Positions 1 through 5,035 of a DNA stretch of 6,558 nucleotides are shown one piece after another. The DNA is from Prevotella sp. (GTDB lineage: Bacteria; Bacteroidota; Bacteroidia; Bacteroidales; Dysgonomonadaceae). The stretch lies in the NCBI GenBank assembly GCA_031260865.1, contig JAISKQ010000009.1:1-6558 (forward strand), given 5' to 3'. The position numbers were made by a program, and so were the translations under genes. The first letter of the stretch is position 1. Each line of letters begins with the position of its first letter. The notes beneath the pieces are model-generated. The model was not told where the DNA came from. It saw only the letters and a list, made by a program, of their open reading frames with translations, and did not search any database.

Positions 1-33
1 ACAGTTTCTAAGAAACTATCAGGCGATAGGCAC

Positions 34-79
34 AAAAAAAATCCGGAAGCCATCTCGACTCCGGAATTTTATTTTTTTA
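34..79 (-). terminator. Rho-independent terminator of the GntR/ABC operon, probably bidirectional
   Basis: TCCGGA occurs at 42-47 and again at 60-65. It is self-complementary, so the two copies pair, and a few inner pairs extend the stem around a short loop. On the minus strand the stem is followed by eight T residues (plus-strand A-run 34-41), as expected for an intrinsic terminator about 65 bases after the last small gene. On the plus strand the same stem is followed by a T-rich run (67-78). A second weak plus-strand hairpin, CCTTT 84-88 with AAAGG 94-98, precedes T102-106. A gene ending at the left edge of the window could therefore also stop here. Confidence 0.7.
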
Positions 80-107
80 CGCCCCTTTCAAACAAAGGAG
101 CTTTTTG

Positions 108-126
108 CTGACAGCTGACGGCTAAT
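108..126. repeat. Short degenerate direct repeat GCTGAC
   Basis: GCTGAC at 108-113 is followed one base later by GCTGAC at 115-120, then GGCTAA. It lies between the operon terminator and the stop codon of the small membrane peptide. Short decayed tandem repeats of this kind are common between Bacteroidota genes. No function is suggested. Confidence 0.35.
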
Positions 127-128
127 CA

Positions 129-236
129 TTACAGACTGGATAAGATAAGACCAATTACCTGATATATCATTATCACGAAACAGATAACAACGATTACAAT
201 CATAATTCCTAAAAGTTTGTTTGTATATTTTTTCAT
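129..236 (-). CDS. Small single-helix membrane peptide (35 aa), last gene of the GntR/ABC operon
   Basis: I do not recognise a family. The ORF starts at ATG 236 and ends at TAA 129, giving 35 residues. It begins MKKYTNKLL, a positively charged start, and then carries an almost unbroken hydrophobic run of about 22 residues rich in I, V, L, M and F (roughly residues 8-32, with a YQ pair at 25-26), ending in SSL. This is the shape of a single transmembrane helix with the N-terminus probably facing the cytoplasm. It lies 36 bp after the GntR stop, on the same strand and before the operon terminator, so it should be co-transcribed with the transporter. GGAG sits directly against the ATG, which is closer than an ordinary Shine-Dalgarno site. 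A regulatory or assembly partner of the ABC transporter is possible, but this is inference from position only. It is too short to score on coding statistics. Confidence 0.55.
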   Translation of the reverse strand: MKKYTNKLLGIMIVIVVICFVIMIYQVIGLILSSL

Positions 237-272
237 CTCCTTACTTTTTTTAAAACGTTCAATTTCATTATT

Positions 273-638
273 TTACTTTCTCTGCTTAAAACGTTTATAT
301 CGTTCAATGACCTCTTCGATATTTATATCGAGTAAGTCGATTGATTTAAAGGTTTCGGGCAAAACTTCATTGAAAAATTCTTCTTTCTGAAGTTTTACAA
401 TTTCTTTTCCGGCATTCTCCGCCACGTAATATCCCATTCCACGCTTCAAATAGATAATATTTTCGGTCTGCAAGTATTCAAAAGCCCGCATGGCTGTATT
501 GGGGTTCACCTGCAAAGCCGCGCCCAATTCGCGAACCGATGGAATCCGTTCTTCTTCGTTCCATTCCCCGATCAGTATATTCCGAAAGCAGAAATCTACT
601 ATTTGCAGATATATTGGTTTATTTGTTTTAAAGTCCAT
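273..638 (-). CDS. GntR-family transcriptional regulator, YtrA-like
   Basis: A DNA-binding repressor of 121 residues, the usual size of the YtrA branch, which has a GntR winged helix-turn-helix and only a short C-terminal helical tail. The domain covers about residues 8-75: PIYLQIVDF (8-16) opens the first helix, RIPSVRELGAALQVNPNTAM (31-50) is the classic helix-turn-helix, and KRGMGYYV (65-72) is the wing. The tail (about 80-121) is charged and probably makes the dimer. The ATG at 638 lies 4 bp after the permease stop, so translation is probably coupled. YtrA-type regulators are usually encoded with ABC transporters and repress their own operon. The 26-bp palindrome at the operon promoter (2212-2237) fits that role. 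The effector cannot be read from the sequence. Confidence 0.93.
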   Translation of the reverse strand: MDFKTNKPIYLQIVDFCFRNILIGEWNEEERIPSVRELGAALQVNPNTAMRAFEYLQTENIIYLKRGMGYYVAENAGKEIVKLQKEEFFNEVLPETFKSIDLLDINIEEVIERYKRFKQRK

Positions 639-642
639 AATC

Positions 643-1371
643 TTAAATTTCAGTCTCTTTCAGTCTAAAATAGCTCAAAATCCACACTCCTACGGGGAAT
701 ATAATCATAATAACGGATTTTGCTATACCATAGACTAAAGAGGTTGTTTCAACATTAAACCCAAGGACAAAAATAGGATTTATAATATTCTGTAAAGGAG
801 AAATTTCGGGGTAAAACTGTGTTATTATCAGTTTGGAAAAAAAGGTGAAAACAATAAAAAACGCTGCGATAGCGATTAATGTTTTTAAAGCAGCTCTCTT
901 CCTGAAATAGATATATCCGAACAGAAAAATCGACTGTGTGGATAGAAGATAAAATATACTTCTGAATGACTTGATATATGAGGCGAACGAAACGCTTTCC
1001 GCGAGGGAAAAAACCGTCGACACAAGGTTCAAAAAAGAAGAGACGCCGATTATCAGCAAAGGCATGATTATCACACTTTTGATCCACATGACCAAAAACC
1101 GTTCGAAAGTCGAAACCGGAGTTGATAAATAAAAGATAATATTTGCGTCATTCCGGCTTTTATCCCAAAAAGGAGCGACACAAGCAATTAAAGAACAATA
1201 TATAGCAGGTATAACCTTTAGCATCTCGCTGCCAAACTTGTTACTTATAACAGTCGCGATTATATAATAGGCAAGCAGGCCGCAGATCAAAAACAAGTAT
1301 TGTTTACGATAGGTCACAGTCTCCTTTTTTGCCAAATTCCAAAAGCGGTTTATATTAAATATCTTATCCAT
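643..1371 (-). CDS. ABC transporter membrane permease, six predicted helices
   Basis: Integral membrane partner of the ATPase encoded just upstream. The 242 residues hold about six hydrophobic segments, near residues 24-43, 53-69, 98-118, 138-156, 163-182 and 217-236. The N-terminal 20 residues are polar (FWNLAKKETVTYRKQY), typical of ABC-2-like permeases, with a cytoplasmic loop between helices 2 and 3 (KSRNDANIIFYLSTP, 71-85). No signal peptide is seen. It starts 6 bp after the ATPase stop and ends 4 bp before gntR. The single permease gene suggests that it works as a homodimer with two ATPase copies. GntR-linked exporters of this type are associated with cell-envelope stress or antimicrobial peptides in Firmicutes; the substrate here is unknown. 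Confidence 0.88.
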   Translation of the reverse strand: MDKIFNINRFWNLAKKETVTYRKQYLFLICGLLAYYIIATVISNKFGSEMLKVIPAIYCSLIACVAPFWDKSRNDANIIFYLSTPVSTFERFLVMWIKSVIIMPLLIIGVSSFLNLVSTVFSLAESVSFASYIKSFRSIFYLLSTQSIFLFGYIYFRKRAALKTLIAIAAFFIVFTFFSKLIITQFYPEISPLQNIINPIFVLGFNVETTSLVYGIAKSVIMIIFPVGVWILSYFRLKETEI

Positions 1372-1377
1372 TCTTTC

Positions 1378-2208
1378 TTATTTTACATTAAATAATTCTT
1401 TTATCCGAGCCTTGTTCGTTACCACGGCATTAAATAAGGCTTCAATATTCAAGGTGCTGTCTTTGTTATTTTTATTTTCCAGCACAGAGGTATATCCCAG
1501 TATTGTTTGTTCCGAGAACAAAGCGTTTTCCGGCTTAGTCACCGAATAGGTAAACAACAACTTACGCGAGATTTCTTCCACGGTATTGTTCAGCAGCACC
1601 TGATTGCGATCCAATATGATAATAGGGTCGATCAGGCTTTCCAGATCGCGAACCTGATGAGTGGAAATCAATATACACTTATTTTCATCAAAAGCCGAAG
1701 CCATGACCCTGCGGAATTGAGTTTTTGAAGGTATGTCCAATCCGTTTGTGGGTTCATCCAGCAATGTTACCGGCGTGTTTACCGCGATGGCAAACGCGAT
1801 CAAGGCCTTTTTCTTTTGCCCGAAAGACAATTCTTTCAGGTTGTAATCAATATCCAAATGAAAATCAGAAATATAAGTATTGAATTGCTCGTGGCTGAAA
1901 TTAGGATAAAACGGCGAATTGTATTTCACAAAACTTTTTATGGATTGAGCAGGCATACTAAACTCTTCGGGTAAGTAGTATAATTGCTTCAGCATATCGG
2001 GGTTGCGATAAGCCGATTCCATCCCCAACACGGAGCAACTCCCTTTTTTGGGGAAGCGCAAGCCGCTAATAAGATGCAGCAGGGTGGTTTTTCCCACGCC
2101 GTTTTCGCCAAGCAAGCCATATATCCCGTTTTTCATTTCAAAGGACACGTTTTCAAACACAGGCTTACGCTGTTTATAATAAAATGTAAGATTATCTATA
2201 TTTACCAT
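1378..2208 (-). CDS. ABC transporter ATP-binding protein
   Basis: Cytoplasmic ATPase of an ABC transporter, 276 residues. Walker A is GENGVGKT (34-41), the signature is LSFGQ (127-131, with F for the usual first G), Walker B is VTLLDEP (147-153), the D-loop is GLD (156-158) and the switch histidine is in STHQ (H184). The Q-loop region reads YLPEEF (78-83), with glutamate where many families have glutamine; this also occurs in other GntR-linked exporter ATPases. The C-terminal 80 residues after the nucleotide-binding core are a less conserved regulatory tail. It is the first gene of the operon, starting at ATG 2208 about 24 bases after the predicted transcription start. The GntR operator lies between promoter and start codon. 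Confidence 0.95.
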   Translation of the reverse strand: MVNIDNLTFYYKQRKPVFENVSFEMKNGIYGLLGENGVGKTTLLHLISGLRFPKKGSCSVLGMESAYRNPDMLKQLYYLPEEFSMPAQSIKSFVKYNSPFYPNFSHEQFNTYISDFHLDIDYNLKELSFGQKKKALIAFAIAVNTPVTLLDEPTNGLDIPSKTQFRRVMASAFDENKCILISTHQVRDLESLIDPIIILDRNQVLLNNTVEEISRKLLFTYSVTKPENALFSEQTILGYTSVLENKNNKDSTLNIEALFNAVVTNKARIKELFNVK

Positions 2209-2211
2209 GCT

Positions 2212-2237
2212 TAGTGTATTAGTTCATTAGTACACTA
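2212..2237. promoter_or_regulatory. Candidate GntR (YtrA-type) operator palindrome
   Basis: TAGTGTA at 2212-2218 is the exact reverse complement of TACACTA at 2231-2237, and several inner positions also match (TA at 2220-2221 with TA at 2228-2229). The result is an imperfect 26-bp palindrome. It abuts the -7 box of the ABC operon (2238-2245, minus strand) and covers the expected transcription start, an ideal place for repression. The regulator encoded in the operon is a dimeric GntR protein. That this protein binds here is inferred. Confidence 0.75.
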
Positions 2238-2268
2238 CAAATGTATGACATGTTTTTATAAAAGCAAA
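2238..2268 (-). promoter_or_regulatory. Promoter of the ABC/GntR operon, Bacteroidota type
   Basis: Read on the minus strand, TTTG (2268-2265) is followed after 19 bp by TACATTTG (2245-2238). This matches the Bacteroidota housekeeping consensus TTTG-N19-21-TAnnTTTG at every fixed position. The start of transcription is expected around 2231-2233, about 24 bases ahead of the ATPase ATG. Confidence 0.8.
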
Positions 2269-2348
2269 AAAAATGAGTGTTTTTTTTAATAATTATCAGT
2301 CCTAATCCGCTACCGCTTTTCCTGAAAACGCTTCATTTTTTTTTTATT

Positions 2349-2389
2349 TTTTATCTTTATTTATAGATAAAATCTTTTTTTATTTATCT
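2349..2389. repeat. TTTATCT inverted and direct repeats upstream of the araC promoter
   Basis: TTTTATCT (2349-2356) and AGATAAAA (2365-2372) form a perfect 8-bp inverted repeat around an 8-base loop. A third copy, TTTATCT at 2383-2389, ends 9 bp before the araC -7 box. The set covers the place where the -33 element would be, so it could be an operator for AraC itself or another regulator. The low sequence complexity makes chance a real alternative. Confidence 0.35.
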
Positions 2390-2398
2390 CTTTTCTAT

Positions 2399-2406
2399 TA
2401 CTTTTG
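2399..2406 (+). promoter_or_regulatory. Probable -7 box of the araC-family gene
   Basis: TACTTTTG fits TAnnTTTG exactly. No clear TTTG lies 19-21 bp upstream, only a T-run (2375-2380), so the promoter may be weak or need activation. The expected start near 2413 leaves a leader of about 130 bases before the ATG at 2544. Confidence 0.55.
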
Positions 2407-2543
2407 TTATACACAATAATGGGGACTGTAATTCGTTATTCTTAAGGGTTATGTTATAGGTGGATTCACTGTAATGTATTGAAAATGAATATTCTATAAA
2501 CCACATTACCGCAACAATAAAAATCCGGGATTATAAATTTAAT

Positions 2544-3407
2544 ATGGAATTATTATACAAACAAGAGCATCTTACCTGCTATAATTATGAAAAGGGTGAG
2601 AGACCTACAATCGAAAAAATTTCTATAAAGAAAGGACAAACATGGGATATTTTTTCTATTGACAATAAAGCCATATTTACGGTTGAAGGTTCTTTGGTCT
2701 TGTCATTTGGATATAATATCAATAAAAATATCGCAAAAAACAAAATAACGCTGATTCCGGCAGGAAGCCATTTGCAAAGCCGCGCGCAGGAAGACACTAC
2801 ACTAATCGTTATCAGGCTTCATAACACAAAGTCTTTATGCGACTGTTTCTCCCTTGATTTACTATTGCGGTCGGAAAAGAAAAAACAGAAACCTGAACTC
2901 TTTTCTTTGGATTTTAATGAACGGATCGAATCTTACCTGTCATTCTTAAATACTTGTATATCAGACGGATTGAAGTGTACTTATTTTTTTGAAATAAAGT
3001 CGAAAGAATTTTATTTCCTGCTAAGGGCATATTATCCTAAAGAAGAATTATTGGCGTTCTTTTATCCGATACTGAGTTGTGACATCTCTTTTTCGGAATA
3101 TATTATAAAGAATCACTACAAAGTTAAGACTGTGCAGGAACTCGCCGAACGGATGCATTATAGCTTATCCGGATTTCAGAAACGCTTCAAAAAAGTGTTT
3201 GGCGTATCGGCTTATTACTGGATGAAAGACGAGCGCTCCAAGTCGATATACCATCAGCTAAACAGCACCAACAAATCGCTTAAAGAGATCTGTGATGAAT
3301 ATGAATTTTCATCGCCTTCGCATTTCAATGATTTCTGTAAAGCTAATTTCGGCAACACTCCGGGCGAAATCCGCCGAAAAAGGAACGTTTCTCAAACGCC
3401 TCTGTAA
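2544..3407 (+). CDS. AraC-family transcriptional regulator
   Basis: Cytoplasmic DNA-binding regulator of 287 residues, a normal length for the family. The N-terminal part (about 1-110) is beta-rich and cupin-like, a probable sensing domain, with VEGSLVLSFGYNI (48-60) and LIPAGSHLQ (70-78) as the recognisable strands and turn. A middle helical linker (about 120-180) leads to the AraC domain at about 185-280. Its first helix-turn-helix is VQELAERMHYSLSGFQKRFK (197-216) and the second is LKEICDEYEFSSPSHFNDFC (246-265), closing with NTPGEIRRKR (271-280), the typical end of the domain. The best start is ATG 2544, since the sequence upstream is AT-rich leader. It stands alone between a divergent operon and a long repeat-filled gap, so its targets cannot be deduced. 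Autoregulation through the upstream TTTATCT repeats is possible. Confidence 0.92.
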   Translation: MELLYKQEHLTCYNYEKGERPTIEKISIKKGQTWDIFSIDNKAIFTVEGSLVLSFGYNINKNIAKNKITLIPAGSHLQSRAQEDTTLIVIRLHNTKSLCDCFSLDLLLRSEKKKQKPELFSLDFNERIESYLSFLNTCISDGLKCTYFFEIKSKEFYFLLRAYYPKEELLAFFYPILSCDISFSEYIIKNHYKVKTVQELAERMHYSLSGFQKRFKKVFGVSAYYWMKDERSKSIYHQLNSTNKSLKEICDEYEFSSPSHFNDFCKANFGNTPGEIRRKRNVSQTPL

Positions 3408-3470
3408 GAAAAGGCATGAATTCTGAAAAAACAGCCATATTTTCGTAATAAGTATCCCTTTTTATATCCA

Positions 3471-3478
3471 TACCTTTG
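3471..3478 (+). promoter_or_regulatory. Promoter -7 box of unknown target
   Basis: TACCTTTG matches TAnnTTTG exactly and is the commonest form of that box. No good -33 TTTG is seen at the right spacing. It lies 63 bp after the AraC stop and 14 bp before the ATG of a 52-codon ORF, so any transcript would start near 3485. Confidence 0.45.
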
Positions 3479-3491
3479 CCCCTGTAAATAT

Positions 3492-3650
3492 ATGAGAGTG
3501 TATTTATCTGAATTTAAACCTTTTCAGGTTTATAATTTAACTCTATTATTGTGTAGTTTTGTAAAGTTTGTGTTAAGGTTGGAAAGTCTGCGAAGGGAAT
3601 TTGCGGACTTTTTGCACTTTAGGGGCTACCGTAAAAAGTTGAGGGTTTGA
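3492..3650 (+). CDS. Doubtful small ORF, 52 aa, hypothetical
   Basis: ATG 3492 to TGA 3648-3650. I recognise no family. The product begins MRVYLSEFKPF, has a short hydrophobic stretch around residues 16-28 (LTLLLCSFVKFVL) and a basic, aromatic C-terminal half (RREFADFLHFRGYRKK). A perfect -7 box lies just upstream, which favours transcription. Against coding, there is no ribosome binding site, a terminator-like stem lies inside the ORF (3583-3611), and the ORF runs up to the edge of the repeat element. A non-coding transcript or chance ORF is equally possible. Confidence 0.2.
   Translation: MRVYLSEFKPFQVYNLTLLLCSFVKFVLRLESLRREFADFLHFRGYRKKLRV
3583..3613 (+). terminator. Terminator-like hairpin after the 3471 promoter
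   Basis: AAAGTCTGC (3583-3591) pairs with GCGGACTTT (3603-3611) as a 9-bp stem with one G-T pair and an 11-base loop. Two more T residues follow, giving TTTTT. It could end a transcript of about 130 bases from the 3471 promoter, or the araC message. The T-run is short, so it may not be efficient. Confidence 0.4.
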
Positions 3651-3651
3651 A

Positions 3652-3746
3652 TTTTAGGGGTCAGCGGATAAATCCGGGTCAGCGGATAAACCCGGTTGTT
3701 GAAGTAAAACCTTAAGCATACAATTTCGCAAGTCTGACCCCAAAAA
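3652..3746. repeat. Small inverted-repeat element (REP or MITE-like candidate)
   Basis: The ends are TTTTAGGGGTCAG (3652-3664) and CTGACCCCAAAAA (3734-3746), reverse complements of each other apart from one position. Between them lie a tandem 18-mer (3658-3693) and a CCGGGT/ACCCGG stem (3674-3679 with 3690-3695). About 95 bp with terminal inverted repeats and no gene fits a non-autonomous element. GGGGTCAG-type ends recall REP-like sequences mobilised by single-strand (Y1) transposases; that comparison is from memory and is not proven here. Confidence 0.45.
3658..3693 (+). repeat. Tandem duplication of an 18-bp unit
   Basis: GGGTCAGCGGATAAATCC (3658-3675) is followed immediately by GGGTCAGCGGATAAACCC (3676-3693), which differs at one base. 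The single change creates the ACCCGG arm that pairs with CCGGGT at the junction of the two units. Confidence 0.8.
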
Positions 3747-3817
3747 ACTCATTTTTTTAATATTTTGCCCCTGAATCTGTCATTTTTTTTAAACAAAATT
3801 ATCTATATATGAGTTGG

Positions 3818-3862
3818 AAGTTGTGAGTTAAAAGTTGTGAGTTTGAGTAATAAGTTGTGAGT
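3818..3862 (+). repeat. Three copies of the 11-mer AAGTTGTGAGT
   Basis: Exact copies at 3818-3828, 3832-3842 and 3852-3862, spaced 14 and 20 bp apart. A decayed fourth copy (AAGTTTTGAGT) is at 3938-3948. This resembles degenerate intergenic tandem repeats. The irregular spacing argues against CRISPR. Confidence 0.7.
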
Positions 3863-3884
3863 GTACTAGTCTACAAGTTTACTA

Positions 3885-3934
3885 GAATGGCGCGATGCGG
3901 TGTTACCCGAAAACTGTTACTTTTGTCACCTTTT
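3885..3934 (+). repeat. 50-bp direct repeat, copy 1
   Basis: Matches copy 2 (3986-4035) at 48 of 50 positions; the differences are TG against AA in GCGCGATGCGG / GCGCGAAACGG. The unit contains GTTACC, GTTAC and GTCACC words (3902, 3916, 3925) and a TACTTTTG string (3918-3925) that fits the Bacteroidota -7 box. The two copies lie 101 bp apart. Confidence 0.85.
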
Positions 3935-3959
3935 TTTAAGTTTTGAGTGTGCGAGCTTG

Positions 3960-4053
3960 CAAGTGTACAAGTTTACAAGAACGAAGAATGGCGCGAAACG
4001 GTGTTACCCGAAAACTGTTACTTTTGTCACCTTTTAGATTTCTTGTACACTTG
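3960..4053. repeat. 12-bp inverted repeat around the second 50-bp copy
   Basis: CAAGTGTACAAG (3960-3971) and CTTGTACACTTG (4042-4053) are perfect reverse complements and enclose the second 50-bp repeat. A related but weaker GTGTACTAG lies at 3862-3870 before copy 1. The arrangement may mark the borders of a small repeat module. Confidence 0.5.
3986..4035 (+). repeat. 50-bp direct repeat, copy 2
   Basis: Second copy of the unit at 3885-3934, with two base differences. It carries the same TACTTTTG string (4019-4026). It is 97 bp upstream of the -33 element of the pirin promoter, so a second start upstream of that gene is possible. Confidence 0.85.
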
Positions 4054-4111
4054 AACTCCAGTAAACTATTTACTGAAAAGGATAAGCTTTAATCAATTAA
4101 TATATTTATAG

Positions 4112-4146
4112 ATATGTATCAATTTTACTATTTTGTAAATACATAT
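4112..4146. promoter_or_regulatory. Inverted repeat straddling the pirin promoter, possible operator
   Basis: ATATGTAT (4112-4119) and ATACATAT (4139-4146) are perfect reverse complements 19 bp apart. The -33 TTTG of the pirin promoter (4132-4135) lies between them. A dimeric regulator bound here would block or assist the polymerase. Which protein would bind is unknown. Confidence 0.4.
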
Positions 4147-4162
4147 AACGGTCGTACCTTTG
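4132..4162 (+). promoter_or_regulatory. Promoter of the pirin-family gene
   Basis: TTTG (4132-4135), a 19-bp spacer and TACCTTTG (4155-4162) match the Bacteroidota consensus fully. Transcription should start near 4169, leaving a leader of about 73 bases. The leader can fold GAATAACTTT (4176-4185) with AAAGTATTC (4192-4200), one base bulged. Confidence 0.85.
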
Positions 4163-4241
4163 TGGTGTAATAATTGAATAACTTTTATTGTAAAGTATTC
4201 TGTTATAGATTTATTAGTAATATAGAAGAAAGAATATTTTT

Positions 4242-4964
4242 ATGAAAACAACATTTATCAGCGCACCTTCAAGAGGACATGCCTATCATGGTTGGTTGGA
4301 TACACATCATACATTTAGTTTTGCTAATTACTATGACCCTAATCGTATCCATTTTGGGGCGCTTCGAGTAGTGAACGATGATATAGTAACAGGGGGCGAA
4401 GGATTCGGCACACACCCGCACGATAATATGGAAATCATCTCCATACCCTTGTACGGCGATTTGGAACATAAAGACAGTATGGGACATACCCAAGTCATAA
4501 GGTCGGGGGAAGTTCAGGTGATGAGCGCCGGAACAGGTATCACTCATAGCGAATACAACTCGAATGAAAACAGTCCTGTGAACTTCTTCCAAATATGGGT
4601 TTTTCCAAACAAGAAGAATGTGAAACCTCGTTACGACCAACGTGGATTTGATTTTGTTCAGACTAATAACAAGTTAGTGCAAATAGTCGGACCGAAAGAC
4701 GATCCTTCCAACACCGCTTTGTGGATACATCAGGACGCATGGTTTAATATCGGTACATTCGACAAGGGAGTAGAAACCGAATATCAGATCAAGAAAAAAG
4801 GGAATGGGGTATTTGCCATGGTTGTCGAAGGTGAATTCACAATTGGAGGACAGAAATTACGCCACAGGGACGGATTGGGCATTTGGGACACGGATAGCGT
4901 AAAAATAACCGCCGACACGGATAACGCGCGTATCTTGTTGATAGATGTGCCTATGGTATTTTAA
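4242..4964 (+). CDS. Pirin-family cupin protein (YhhW-like)
   Basis: Bicupin protein of 240 residues, close to the bacterial YhhW size. The N-terminal pirin cupin holds GWLDTHHTFSFANYYDP (17-33), the family hallmark, and the metal ligands in THPHDNMEI (H58, H60) and GITHSEY (H102, E104), all present, so it should bind a divalent metal, usually iron. The second cupin (about 145-240) contains GNGVFAMVVEGEFTIGG (187-203) and lacks the ligand set, as in the family. Some pirins act as quercetin 2,3-dioxygenases, others as redox-dependent regulators or enzyme partners; the natural substrate here is unknown. The ATG follows an A-rich AGAAGAAAG stretch. It is a single-gene unit with its own strong promoter and converges on the hydrolase gene with a shared terminator. 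Confidence 0.95.
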   Translation: MKTTFISAPSRGHAYHGWLDTHHTFSFANYYDPNRIHFGALRVVNDDIVTGGEGFGTHPHDNMEIISIPLYGDLEHKDSMGHTQVIRSGEVQVMSAGTGITHSEYNSNENSPVNFFQIWVFPNKKNVKPRYDQRGFDFVQTNNKLVQIVGPKDDPSNTALWIHQDAWFNIGTFDKGVETEYQIKKKGNGVFAMVVEGEFTIGGQKLRHRDGLGIWDTDSVKITADTDNARILLIDVPMVF

Positions 4965-5008
4965 GATGGTTATAAACACCACATTAGATAAGAGCAATTT
5001 AGCAGGAG

Positions 5009-5034
5009 AGATCCGGGACTTGTGTCTCGGATCT
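5009..5034. terminator. Terminator hairpin between the convergent pirin and hydrolase genes
   Basis: AGATCCGGGAC (5009-5019) pairs with GTCTCGGATCT (5024-5034) as an 11-bp stem with one G-T pair and a TTGT loop. It lies 45 bp after the pirin stop and 2 bp from the hydrolase stop. The plus side is moderately T-rich (TTCTATATGTTCTT overlapping the stem end) and the minus side is not, so it is best as the pirin terminator and may also act as a barrier between the two transcripts. Confidence 0.65.
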
Positions 5035-5035
5035 T

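Larger units (their letters stand above)
2246..2543. other. Divergent intergenic region between the ABC operon and araC
   Basis: Very AT-rich spacer with no supportable gene. It holds the -33 element of the leftward operon, the TTTATCT repeat set at 2349-2389, the araC -7 box at 2399-2406 and a probable araC leader of about 130 bases. The leader contains a possible stem, GTAATGT 2471-2477 with ACATTAC 2503-2509, enclosing the palindrome GAATATTC (2488-2495). It also holds an 8-codon ORF (2419-2445) that starts just after the expected transcription start; I do not claim it as a gene. Confidence 0.6.
3408..4241. other. Repeat-rich intergenic island between araC and the pirin gene
   Basis: More than 800 bases with no protein gene that I can identify. 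From left to right it holds a promoter box (3471), a 52-codon ORF with a terminator-like stem inside it, a small inverted-repeat element with a tandem 18-mer (3652-3746), three copies of an 11-mer (3818-3862), two copies of a 50-bp repeat (3885-4035), a 12-bp inverted repeat around the second copy (3960-4053) and the pirin promoter. The pattern suggests remnants of non-autonomous mobile elements or a site that collects repeats. Confidence 0.65.

Noticed and set aside
1..11. End of a plus-strand gene (AGT TTC TAA in frame 3)
   Set aside because: Terminators downstream make it plausible, but a few codons cannot establish a gene. The same bases also form a small AGTTTC/GAAACT stem.
755..1087. 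ORF of 110 codons on the minus strand in another frame
   Set aside because: It lies wholly inside the permease gene, whose helices and operon spacing are convincing; its own product has no domain-like pattern.
2419..2445. Eight-codon upstream ORF in the araC leader
   Set aside because: Such short ORFs are expected by chance, and there is no ribosome binding site or attenuator structure linked to it.
3862..3886. Second GntR operator, from similarity of GTGTACTAG and TTTACTAG to the 2212 palindrome
   Set aside because: The arms are not a matching inverted pair and the words belong to the local repeat family.
3885..4035. CRISPR-like repeats
   Set aside because: Only two copies, a 50-bp unit, a 51-bp spacer that itself contains repeat words, and no cas genes in the window.
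4269..4640. ORF of 123 codons on the minus strand
   Set aside because: It is antisense to the pirin gene with its intact motifs, and has no promoter or domain of its own.
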